From Pagrus major (taxonomy: Eukaryota > Chordata > Actinopteri > Spariformes > Sparidae): a stretch of DNA of 64,000 bases. Below the pieces are notes generated by a model that was given only the letters and a program-made list of their open reading frames with translations, was not told where the DNA came from and did no database searches. Both the position numbers and the translations under genes were made by a program. The DNA lies in assembly GCF_040436345.1 (NCBI RefSeq), contig NC_133223.1, positions 10,431,113 to 10,495,112 of the forward strand, written 5' to 3'. Positions 14,801-28,000 of the stretch are shown one piece after another (the stretch's first letter is position 1; every line of letters starts with the position of its first letter).

Positions 14801-17800
14801 CCAGTCTAACAAGACATGTCGGCATTGATTTCGAGTCGATGGCTGAAATGACCTGGGAGCTATTGAAAAAATTGGGCGGTGTATTCGCCAAAAATGGTGA
14901 TTTTTCATTAAAATATTCATGAAAAATAGAAATTCCACTAAAATCCAATAAAGACTGCTGTGTCTCATTCTACCAGTCTAACAAGACATGTCGGCATTGA
15001 TTTCGAGTCGATGGCTCAAATGACCTGGGAGCTATTGAAAAAATCGGGCGGTGTATTCGCCAAAAATGGTGATTTTTCATTAAAATATTCCTGAAAAATA
15101 GAAATTCCACTAAAATCCAATAATAACTGCTGTGTCTCATTCTACCAGTCTAACAAGACATTTGTGCATTGATTTTGAATCGATGGCTCAAATGACCTGG
15201 GAGCTATTGAAAAAATCGGGCGGTGTATTCGCCAAAAATGGTGATTTTTCATTAAAATATTAATGAAAAATAGAAATTCCACTAAAATCCAATAAAAACT
15301 GCTGTGTCTCATTCTACCAGTCTAACAAGACATTTCGGCATTGATTTCGAATCGATGGCTCAATTGACCTGGGAGCTATTGAAAAAATCGGGCGGTGTAT
15401 TCGCCAAAAATGGTGATTTTTCATGAAAATATTCATGAAAAATAGAAATTCCACTAAAATCCAATAAAAACTGCTGTGTCTCATTCTACCAGTCTAACAA
15501 CACATGTCGGCATTGATTTCGAGTCGATTGCTCAAATGACCTGGGAGCTATTGAAAAAACCGGGCGGTGTATTCGCCAAAAATGGTGATTTTTCATTAAA
15601 ATATTCCTGAAAAATAGAAATTCCACTAATATCCAATAAAAACTGCTGTGTCTCATTCTACCAGTCTAACAAGACATGTCGGCATTGATTTCGAGTCGAT
15701 TGCTCAAATGACCTGGGAGCTATTGAAAAAATCGGGCGGTGTATTCGCCAAAAATGGTGATTTTTCATTAAAATATTCATGAAAAATAGAAATTCCACTA
15801 AAATCCAATAAAAACTGCTGTGTCTCATTCTACCAGTCTAACAAGACATGTCGGCATTGATTTCGAGTCGATGGCTCAAATGACCTGGGAGCTATTGAAA
15901 AAATCGGGCGGTGTATTCGCCAAAAATGGTGATTTTTCATTAAAATATTCCTGAAAAATAGAAATTCCACTAAAATCCAATAATAACTGCTGTGTCTCAT
16001 TCTACCAGTGTAACAAGACATTTCGGCATTGATTTCGAATCGATGGCTCAATTGACCTGGGAGCTATTGAAAAAATTGGGCGGTGTATTCGCCAGAAATG
16101 GTGATTTTTCATGAAAATATTCATGAAAAATAGAAATTCCACTAAAATCCAATAAAAACTGCTGTGTCTCATTCTACCAGTCTAACAAGACATGTCGGCA
16201 TTGATTTCGAGTCGATGGCTCAAATGACCTGGGAGCTATTGAAAAAATCGGGCGGTGTATTCGCCAAAAATGGTGATTTTTCATGAAAATATTCATGAAA
16301 AATAGAAATTCCACTAAAATCCAATAAAAACTGCTGTGTCTCATTCTACCAGTCTAACAAGACATTTGGCCATTGATTTCGAGTCGATGGCTCAAATGAC
16401 CTGGGAGCTATTGAAAAAATCGGGCGGTGTATTCGCCAAAAATGGTGATTTTTCATGAAAATATTCATGAAAAATAGAAATTCCACTAAAATCCAATAAA
16501 AACTGCTGTGTCTCATTCTACCAGTCTAACAACACATGTCGGCATTGATTTTGAGTCGATTGCTCAAATGACCTGGGAGCTATTGAAAAAACCGGGCGGT
16601 GTATTCGCCAAAAATGGTGATTTTTCATTAAAATATTCCTGAAAAATAGAAATTCCACTAATATCCAATAAAAACTGCTGTGTCTCATTCTACCAGTCTA
16701 ACAAGACATGTCGGCATTGATTTCGAGTCGATGGCTGAAATGACCTGGGAGCTATTGAAAAAATCGGGCGGTGTATTCGCCAAAAATGGTGATTTTTCAT
16801 TAAAATATTCCTGAAAAAGAGAAATTCCACTAAAATCCAATAAAAACTGCTGTGTCTCATTCTACCAGTCTAACAAGACATGTCGGCATTGATTTCGAGT
16901 CGATGGCTCAAATGACCTGGGAGCTATTGAAAAAATCGGGCGGTGTATTCGCCAAAAATGGTGATTTTTCATGAAAATATTCATGAAAAATAGAAATTCC
17001 ACTAAAATCCAATAAAAACTGCTGTGTCTCATTCTACCAGTCTAACAAGACATTTGGCCATTGATTTCGAGTCGATGGCTCAAATGACCTGGGAGCTATT
17101 GAAAAAATCAGGCGGTGTATTCGCCAAAAATGGTGATTTTTCATTAAAATATTCCTTAAAAATAGAAATTCCACTAGAATCCAATAAAAACTGCTGTGTC
17201 TCATTCTACCAGTCTAACAAGACATGTCGGCATTGATTTCGAGTCGATGGCTCAAATGACCTGGGAGCTATTGAAAAAATCAGGCAGTGTATTCGCCAAA
17301 AATGGTGATTTTTCATTAAAATATTCCTGAAAAATAGAAATTCCACTAAAATCCAATAATAACTGCTGTGTCTCATTCTACCAGTCTAACAAGACATGTC
17401 GGCATTGATTTCGAGTCGATGGCTCAAATGACCTGGGAGCTATTGAAAAATCGGGCGATGTATTCGCCAAAAATGGTGATTTTTCATTAAAATATTCATG
17501 AAAAATAGAAATTCCACTAAAATCCAATAAAAACTGCTGTGTCTCATTCTACCAGTCTAACAAGACATGTGGGCATTGATTTCGAGTCGATGGCTCAAAT
17601 GACCTGGGAGCTATTGAAAAAATCGGGCGGTGTATTTGCCAAAAATGGTGTTTTTTCATTAAAATATTCATGAAAAATAGAAATTCCACTAAAATCCAAT
17701 AAAAACTGCTGTGTCTCATTCTACCAGTCTAACAAGACATGTCGGCATTGATTTCGAGTCGATGGCTCAAATGACCTGGGAGCTATTGAAAAAATCGGGC

Positions 17801-20800
17801 GGTGTATTCGCCAAAAACTGTGATTTTTCATTAAAATATTCCTGAAAAATAGAAATTCCACTAAAATCCAATAATAACTGCTGTGTCTCATTCTACCAGT
17901 CTAACAAGACATTTGGGCATTGATTTTGAATCGATGGCTCAAATGACCTGGGAGCTATTGAAAAAATCGGGCGGTGTATTCGCCAAAAATGGTGAGTTTT
18001 CATTAAAATATTCATGAAAAATAGAAATTCCACTAAAATCCAAGAAAAACTGCTGTGTCTCATTCTACCAGTCTAACAAGACATGTCGGCATTGATTTCG
18101 AGTCGATGGCTCAAATGACCTGGGAGCTATTGAAAAAATCGGGCGGTGTATTCGCCAAAAATGGTGATTTTTCATTAAAATATTCCTGAAAAATAGAAAT
18201 TCCACTAAAATCCATTAAAAACTGCTGCGTCTCATTCTACCAGTCTAACAAGACATGTCGGCATTGATTTCGAGTCGATGGCTCAAATGACCTGGGAGCT
18301 ATTGAAAAAATCGGGCGGTGTATTCGCCAAAAATGGTGATTTTTCATGAAAATATTCATGAAAAATAGAAATTCCACTAAAATCCAATAATAACTGCTGT
18401 GTCTCATTCTACCAGTCTAACAACACATGTCGGCATTGATTTCGAGTCGATTGCTCAAATGACCTGGGAGCTATTGAAAAAATCGGGCGGTGTATTCGCC
18501 AAAAATGTTGATTTTTCATTAAAATATTCCTGAAAAATAGAAATTCCACTAAAATCCAATAAAAACTGCTGTGTCTCATTCTACCAGTCTAACAAGACAT
18601 GTCGGCATTGATTTCGAGTCGATGGCTCAAATGACCTGGGAGCTATTGAAAAAATCGGGCGGTGTATTTGCCAAAAACTGCTGTGTCTCATTCTACCAGT
18701 CTAACAAGACATTTGGCCATTGATTTCGAGTCGATGGCTCAAATGACCTGGGAGCTATTGAAAAAATTGGGCGGTGTATTCGCCAAAAATGGTGATCTTT
18801 CATGAAAATATTCATGAAAAATAGAAATTCCACTAAAATCCAATAAAAACTGCTGTGTCTCATTCTACCAGTCTAACAACACATGTCGGCATTGATTTCG
18901 AGTCGATGGCTCAAATGACCTGGGAGCTATTGAAAAAATCGGGCGGTGTATTCGCCAAAAATGGTGATTTTTCATGAAAATATTCATGAAAAATAGAAAT
19001 TCCACTAAAATCCAATAAAAACTGCTGTGTCTCATTCTACCAGTCTAACAAGACATTTGGCCATTGATTTCGAGTCGATGGCTCAAATGACCTGGGAGCT
19101 ATTGAAAAAATCGGGCGGTGTATTCGCCAAAAATGGTGATTTTTCATTAAAATATTCCTGAAAAATAGAAATTCCACTAAAATCCAATAAAAACTGCTGT
19201 GTCTCATTCTACCAGTCTAACAAGACATGTCGGCATTGATTTTGAGTCGATGACTCTAATGACCTGGGAGCTATTGAAAAAATCGGGCGGTGTATTCGCC
19301 AAAAATGGTGATTTTTCATTAAAATATTCATGAAAAATAGAAATTCCACTAGAATCCAATAAAAACTGCTGTGTCTCATTCTACCAGTCTAACAAGACAT
19401 TTGGCCATTGATTTCGAGTCGATGGCTCAAATGACCTGGGAGCTATTGAAAAAATCAGGCGGTGTATTCGCCAAAAATGGTGATTTTTCATTAAAATATT
19501 CCTGAAAAATAGAAATTCCACTAAAATCCAATAAAAACTGCTGTGTCTCATTCTACCAGTCTAACAAGACATTTCGGCATTGATTTCGAATCGATGGCTC
19601 AATTGACCTGGGAGCTATTGAAAAAATCGGGCGGTGTATTCGCCAAAAATGGTGATTTTTCATGAAAATATTCATGAAAAATAGAAATTCCACTAAAATC
19701 CAATAAAAACTGCTGTGTCTCATTCTACCAGTCTAACAACACATGTCGGCATTGATTTCGAGTCGATGGCTCAAATGACCTGGGAGCTATTGAAAAAATC
19801 GGGCGGTGTATTCGCCAAAAATGGTGATTTCTCATTAAAATATTCATGAAAAAAAGAAATTCCACTAAATTCCAATAATAACTGCTGTGTCTCATTCTAC
19901 CAGTGTAACAAGACATGTCGGCATTGATTTCGAGTCGATGGCTCAAATGACCTGGGAGCTATTGAAAAAATCGGGCGGTGTATTCGCCAAAAATGGTGAT
20001 TTTTCATGAAAATATTCATGAAAAATAGAAATTCCACTAAAATCCAATAAAAACTGCTGTGTCTCATTCTACCAGTCTAACAAGACATTTGGCCATTGAT
20101 TTCGAGTCGATGGCTCAAATGACCTGGGAGCTATTGAAAAAATCAGGTTGTGTATTCGCCAAAAATGGTGATTTTTCATTAAAATATTCCTTAAAAATAG
20201 AAATTCCACTAGAATCCAATAAAAACTGCTGTGTCTCATTCTACCAGTATAACAAGACATTTCGGCATTGATTTCGAGTCGATGGCTCAAATGACCTGGG
20301 AGCTATTGAAAAAATCAGGCCGTGTATTCGCCAAAAATGGTGATTTTTCATTAAAATATTCATGAAAAATAGAAATTCCACTAAAATCCAATAAAAACTG
20401 CTGTGTCTCATTCTACCAGTCTAACAAGACATGTCGGCATTGATTTCGAGTCGATGGCTGAAATGACCTGGGAGCTATTGAAAAAATCGGGCGGTGTATT
20501 CGCCAAAAATGCTGATTTTTCATGAAAATATTCCTGAAAAATAGAAATTCCACTAAAATCCAATAAAAACTGCTGTGTCTCATTCTACCAGTGTAACAAG
20601 ACATGTCGGCATTGATTTCGAGTCGATGGCTCAAATGACCTGGGAGCTATTGAAAAAATCGGGCGGTGTATTCGCCAAAAATGGTGATTTTTAATGAAAA
20701 TATTCATGAAAAATAGAAATTCCACTAAAATCCAATAAAAACTGCTGTGTCTCATTCTACCAGTCTAACAACACATGTCGGCATTGATTTCGAGTCGATT

Positions 20801-23800
20801 GCTCAAATGACCTGGGAGCTATTGAAAAAATCGGGCGGTGTATTCGCCAAAAATGGTGATTTTTCATTAAAATATTCATGAAAAATAGAAATTCCACTAA
20901 AATCCAATAAAAACTGCTGTGTCTCATTCTACCAGTCTAACAAGACATGTCGGCATTGATTTCGAGTCGATGGCTCAAATGACCTGGGAGCTATTGAAAA
21001 AATCGGGCGGTGTATTCGCCAAAAATGGTGATTTTTCATTAAAATATTCCTGAAAAATAGAAATTCCACTAAAATCCAATAATAACTTCTGTGTCTCATT
21101 CTACCAGTCTAACAAGACATTTGGCCATTGATTTCGAGTCGATGGCTCAAATGACCTGGGAGCTATTGAAAAAATCAGGCGGTGTATTCGCCAAAAATGG
21201 TGATTTTTCATTAAAATATTCCTTTCAAATAGAAATTCCACTAGAATCCAATAAAAACTGCTATGTCTCATTCTACCAGTCTAACAAGACATTTCGGCAT
21301 TGATTTCGAGTCGATGGCTCAAATGACCTGGGAGCTATTGAAAAAATCGGGCGGTGTATTTGCCAAAAACTGCTGTGTCTCATTCTACCAGTCTAACAAG
21401 ACATTTCGGCATTGATTTCGAGTCGATGGCTCAAATGACCTGGGAGCTATTGAAAAAATCGGGCGGTGTATTCGCCAAAAATGGTGATTTTTCATTAAAA
21501 TATTCCTGAAAAATAGAAATTCCACTAAAATCCAATAAAAACTGCTGTGTCTCATTCTACCAGTCTAACAAGACATGTCGGCATTGATTTCGAGTCGATG
21601 GCTCAAATGACCTGGGAGCTATTGAAAAAATTGGGCGGTGTATTCGCCAAAAATGGTGATTTTTCATTAAAATATTCATGAAAAATAGAAATTCCACTAA
21701 AATCCAATAAAAACTGCTGTGTCTCATTCTACCAGTCTAACAAGACATTTCGGCATTGATTTCGAGTCGATGGCTCAAATGACCAGGGAGCTATTGAAAA
21801 AATCAGGCGGTGTATTCACCAAAAATGGTGATTTTTCATTAAAATATTCCTTAAAAATAGAAATTCCACTAGAATCCAATAAAAACTGCTGTGTCTCATT
21901 CTACCAGTCTAACAAGACATTTCGGCATTGATTTCGAGTCGATGGTTCAAATGACCTGGGAGCTATTGAAAAAATCGGGCGGTGTATTCGCCAAAAATGG
22001 TGATTTTTCATGAAAATATTCATGAAAAATAGAAATTCCACTAAAATCCAATAAAAACTGCTGTGTCTCATTCTACCAGTCTAACAAGACATGTCGGCAT
22101 TGATTTCGAGTCGATGGCTCAAATGACCTGGGAGCTATTGAAAAAATCGGGCGGTGTATTTGCCAAAAACTGCTGTGTCTCATTCTACCAGTCTAACAAG
22201 ACATTTCGGCATTGATTTCGAATCGATGGCTCAAATGACCTGGGAGCTATTGAAAAAATTGGGCGGTGTATTCGCCAAAAATGGTGATTTTTCATTAAAA
22301 TATTCATGAAAAATAGAAATTCCACTAAAATCCAATAAAAACTGCTGTGTCTCATTCTACCAGTCTAACAAGACATTTGGCCATTGATTTCGAGTCGATG
22401 GCTCAAATGACCTGGGAGCTATTGAAAAAATCGGGCGGTGTATTCGCCAAAAATGGTGATTTTTCATTAAAACATTCCTGAAAAATAGAAATTCCACTAA
22501 AATCCAATAAAAACTGCTGTGTCTCATTCTACCAGTCTAACAAGACATTTCGGCATTGATTTCGAATCGATGGCTCAAATGACCTGGGAGCTATTGAAAA
22601 AATCGGGCGGTGTATTCGCCAAAAATGGTGATTTTTCATGAAAATATTCATGAAAAACAGAAATTCCACTAAAATCCAATAAAAACTGCTGTGTCTCATT
22701 CTACCAGTCTAACAACACATGTCGGCATTGATTTCGAGTCGATTGCTCAAATGACCTGGGAGCTATTGAAAAAATCGGGCGGTGTATTCGCCAAAAATGG
22801 TGATTTTTCATTAAAATATTCCTGAAAAATAGAAATTCCACTAAAATCCAATAAAAACTGCTGTGTCTCATTCTACCAGTCTAACAACACATGTCGGCAT
22901 TGATTTCGAGTCGATGGCTCAAATGACCTGGGAGCTATTGAAAAAATCGGGCGGTGTATTTGCCAAAAACTGCTGTGTCTCATTCTACCAGTCTAACAAG
23001 ACATGTCGGCATTGATTTCGAGTTGATGGCTCAAATGACCTGGGAGCTATTGAAAAAATCGGGCGGTGTATTCGCCAAAAATGGTGATTTTTCATTAAAA
23101 TATTCCTGAAAAATAGAAATTCCACTAAAATCCAATAAAAACTGCTGTGTCTCATTCTACCAGTCTAACAAGACATGTCGGCATTGATTTCGAGTCGATG
23201 GCTCAAATGACCTGGGAGCTATTGAAAAAATCGGGCGGTGTATTTGCCAAAAACTGCTGTGTCTCATTCTACCAGTCTAACAAGACATTTGGCCATTGAT
23301 TTCGAGTCGATGGCTCAAATGACCTGGGAGCTATTGAAAAAATCAGGCGGTGTATTCGCCAAAAATGGTGATTTTTCATTAAAATATTCCTTAAAAATAG
23401 AAATTCCACTAGAATCCAATAAAAACTGCTGTGTCTCATTCTACCAGTCTAACAAGACATTTCGGCATTGATTTCGAGTCGATGGCTCAAATGACCAGGG
23501 AGCTATTGAAAAAATCAGGCGGTGTATTCGCCAAAAATGGTGATTTTTCATTAAAATATTCATGAAAAATAGAAATTCCACTAAAATCCAATAAAAACTG
23601 CTGTGTCTCATTCTACCAGTCTAACAAGACATGTCGGCATTGATTTCGAATCGATGGCTCAAATGACCTGGGAGCTATTGAAAAAATCGGGCGGTGTATT
23701 CGCCAAAAATGGTGATTTTTCATTAAAATATTCCTGAAAAATAGAAATTCCACTAAAATCCAATAAAAACTGCTGTGTCTCATTCTACCAGTCTAACAAG

Positions 23801-25000
23801 ACATGTCGGCATTGATTTCGAGTCGATGGCTCAAATGACCTGGGAGCTATTGAAAAAATCGGGCGGTGTATTCGCCAAAAATGGTGATTTTTCATTAAAA
23901 TATTCCTGAAAAATAGAAATTCCACTAAAATCCAATAAAAACTGCTATGTCTCATTCTACCAGTCTAACAAGACATTTCGGCATTGATTTCGAATCGATG
24001 GCTCAATTGACCTGGGAGCTATTGAAAAAATCGGGCGGTGTACTCGCCAAAAATGGTGATTTTTCTTGAAAATATTCATGAAAAATAGAAATTCCACTAA
24101 AATCCAATAAAAACTGCTGTGTCTCATTCTACCAGTCTAACAAGACATGTCGGCATTGATTTCGAATCGATGGCTCAAATGACCTGGGAGCTATTGAAAA
24201 AATCGGGCGGTGTATTCGCCAAAAATGGTGATTTTTCATTAAAATATTCCTGAAAAATAGAAATTCCACTAAAATCCAATAATAACTGCTGTGTCTCATT
24301 CTACCAGTCTAACAAGACATTTGGGCATTGATTTCGAGTCGATGGCTCAAATGACCTGGGAGCTATTGAAAAAATCAGGCGGTGTATTCGCCAAAAATGG
24401 TGATTTTTCATTAAAATATTCCTGAAAAATAGAAATTCCACTAAAATCCAATAAAAACTGCTGTGTCTCATTCTACCAGTCTAACAAGACATTTCGGCAT
24501 TGATTTCGAATCGATGGCTCAAATGACCTGGGAGCTATTGAAAAAATCGGGCGGTGTATTCGCCAAAAATGGTGATTTTTCATGAAAATATTCATGAAAA
24601 ACAGAAATTCCACTAAAATCCAATAAAAACTGCTGTGTCTCATTCTACCAGTCTAACAACACATGTCGGCATTGATTTCGAGTCGATTGCTCAAATGACC
24701 TGGGAGCTATTGAAAAAATCGGGCGGTGTATTCGCCAAAAATGGTGATTTTTCATTAAAATATTCCTGAAAAATAGAAATTCCACTAAAATCCAATAAAA
24801 ACTGCTGTGTCTCATTCTACCAGTCTAACAACACATGTCGGCATTGATTTCGAGTCAATGGCTCAAATGACCTGGGAGCTATTGAAAAAATCGGGCGGTG
24901 TATTTGCCAAAAACTGCTGTGTCTCATTCTACCAGTCTAACAAGACATGTCGGCATTGATTTCGAGTTGATGGCTCAAATGACCTAGGAGCTATTGAAAA
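14800..25000. repeat. Satellite domain B: mixed monomers with 60-bp-deleted type
   Basis: This stretch is marked by ATTCCTGAAA in place of ATTCATGAAA, CTAACAACACATGTC in place of CTAACAAGACATGTC, and a class with CCTTAAAAATAG plus CCACTAGAATCC (for example 17150-17180, 20190-20215, 21860-21875, 23390-23415). It also holds six copies of a 112-bp monomer. Block order is less regular than in domain A, though an 800-bp period is clear between about 21.3 and 23.0 kb. The borders with A and C are gradual and the coordinates approximate. Confidence 0.75.
18669..24920. repeat. Six 112-bp monomers sharing one 60-bp deletion junction
   Basis: The junction TTGCCAAAAACTGCTGTG joins the CCAAAAA segment directly to the AAAACTGCTGTG segment, removing 60 bp that include the whole dyad region. 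It begins at about 18669, 21361, 22161, 22961, 23245 and 24905. Spacings are 2692, 800, 800, 284 and 1660 bp, each exactly 112 plus a whole number of 172-bp monomers. All six copies share the linked base change GTATTTGCC for GTATTCGCC, so they descend from a single deletion event that was later amplified. The breakpoint lies in short AAAAAC homology. Confidence 0.9.
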
Positions 25001-28000
25001 AATCGGGCGGTGTATTCGCCAAAAATGGTGATTTTTCATTAAAATATTCCTGAAAAATAGAAATTCCACTAAAATCCAATAAAAACTGCTGTGTCTCATT
25101 CTACCAGTCTAACAAGACATTTGGGCATTGATTTCGAGTCGATGGCTCAATTGACCTGGGAGCTATTGAAAAAATTGGGCGGTGTATTCGCCAAAAATGG
25201 TGATTTTTCATGAAAATATTCATGAAAAATAGAAATTCCACTAAAATCCAATAAAAACTGCTGTGTCTCATTCTACCAGTCTAACAAGACATTTGGGCAT
25301 TGATTTCGAATCGATGGCTCAATTGACCTGGGTGCTATTGAAAAAATCGGGCGGTGTATTCGCCAAAAATGGTGATTTTTCATGAAAATAATCATGAAAA
25401 ATAGAAATTCCACTAAAATCCAATAAAAACTGCTGTGTCTCATTCTACCAGTATAACAAGACATGTCGGCATTGATTTCGAGTCGATGGCTCAAATGACC
25501 TGGGAGCTATTGAAAAAATCCGGCGGTGTATTCGCCAAAAATGGTGATTTTTCATGAAAATATTCATGAAAAATAGAAATTCCACTAAAATCCAATAAAA
25601 ACTGCTGTGTCTCATTCTACCAGTCTAACAAGACATGTCGGCATTGATTTCGAGTCGATGGCTCAAATGACCTGGGAGCTATTGAAAAAATTGGGCGGTG
25701 TATTTGCCAAAAATGGTGATTTTTCATTAAAATATTCATGAAAAATAGAAATTCCACTAAAATCCAATAAAAACTGCTGTGTCTCATTCTACCAGTCTAA
25801 CAACACATGTCGGCATTGATTTCGAGTCGATGGCTCAAATGACCTGGGAGCTATTGAAAAAATCGGGCGGTGTATTTGCCAAAAATGGTGATTTTTTGAA
25901 AAAATATTCATGAAAAATAGAAATTCCACTTAAATCCAATAAAAACTGCTGTGTCTCATTCTACCAGTCTAACAAGATATTTCGGCATTGATTTCGAGTC
26001 GATGGCTCAATTGACCTGGGAGCTATTGAAAAAATCGGGCGGTGTATTCGCCAAAAATGGTGATTTTTCATGAAAATATTCATGAAAAATAGAAATTCCA
26101 CTAAAATCCAATAAAAACTGCTGTGTCTCATTCTACCAGTATAACAAGACATGTCGGCATTGATTTCGAGTCGATGGCTCAAATGACCTGGGAGCTATTG
26201 AAAAAATCGGGCGGTGTATTCGCCAAAAATGGTGATTTTTCATTAAAATATTCCTGAAAAATAGAAATTCCACTAAAATCCAATAATAACTGCTGTGTCT
26301 CATTCTACCAGTCTAACAAGACATTTGGGCATTGATTTCGAATCGATGGCTCAATTGACCTGGGTGCTATTGAAAAAATTGGGCGGTGTATTCGCCAAAA
26401 ATGGTGATTTTTCATGAAAATAATCATGAAAAATAGAAATTCCACTAAAATCCAATAAAAACTGCTGTGTCTCATTCTACCAGTATAACAAGACATGTCG
26501 GCATTGATTTCGAGTCGATGGCTCAAATGACCTGGGAGCTATTGAAAAAATCGGGCGGTGTATTCGCCAAAAATGGTGATTTTTTGAATAAAATATTCAT
26601 GAAAAATAGAAATTCCACTAAAATCCAATAAAAACTGCTGTGTCTCATTCTACCAGTCTAACAAGACATTTGGCCATTGATTTCGAGTCGATGGCTCAAA
26701 TGACCTGGGAGCTATTGAAAAAATCGGGCGGTGTATTCGCCAAAAATGGTGATTTTTTGAAAAAATATTCATGAAAAATAGAAATTCCACTAAAATCCAA
26801 TAAACACTGCTGTGTCTCATTCTACCAGTATAACAAGACATGTCGGCATTGATTTCGAGTCGATGGCTCAAATGACCTGGGAGCTATTGAAAAAATCGGG
26901 CGGTGTATTCGCCAAAAATGGTGATTTTTCATTAAAATATTCCTGAAAAATAGAAATTCCACTAAAATCCAATAATAACTGCTGTGTCTCATTCTACCAG
27001 TATAACAACACATGTCGGCATTGATTTCGAGTCGATGGCTCAATTGACCTGGGAGCTATTGAAAAAATCGAGCGGTGTATTCGCCAAAAATGGTGATTTT
27101 TCATGAAAAATAGAAATTCCACTAAAATCCAATAAAAACTGCTGTGTCTCATTCTACCAGTCTAACAAGACATTTGGCCATTGATTTCGAGTCGATGGCT
27201 CAAATGACCTGGGAGCTATTGAAAAAATCGGGCGGTGTATTCGCCAAAAATGGTGATTTTTTGAAAAAATATTCATGAAAAATAGAAATTCCACTAAAAT
27301 CCAATAAACACTGCTGTGTCTCATTCTACCAGTATAACAAGACATGTCGGCATTGATTTCGAGTCGATGGCTCAAATGACCTGGGAGCTATTGAAAAAAT
27401 CGGGCGGTGTATTCGCCAAAAATGGTGATTTTTCATTAAAATATTCCTGAAAAATAGAAATTCCACTAAAATCCAATAATAACTGCTGTGTCTCATTCTA
27501 CCAGTCTAACAAGACATTTGGGCATTGATTTCGAATCGATGGCTCAAATGACCTGGGAGCTATTGAAAAAATCGGGCGGTGTATTCGCCAAAAATGGTGA
27601 TTTTTCATTAAAATATTCCTGAAAAATAGAAATTCCACTAAAATCCAATAAAAACTGCTGTGTCTCATTCTACCAGTATAACAAGACATGTCGGCATTGA
27701 TTTCGAGTCGATGGCTCAAATGACCTGGGAGCTATTGAAAAAATTGGGCGGTGTATTTGCCAAAAATGGTGATTTTTCATTAAAATATTCATGAAAAATA
27801 GAAATTCCACTAAAATCCAATAAAAACTGCTGTGTCTCATTCTACCAGTCTAACAACACATGTCGGCATTGATTTCGAGTCGATGGCTCAAATGACCTGG
27901 GAGCTATTGAAAAAATCGGGCGGTGTATTCGCCAAAAATGGTGATTTTTCATTAAAATATTCCTGAAAAATAGAAATTCCACTAAAATCCAATAAACACT

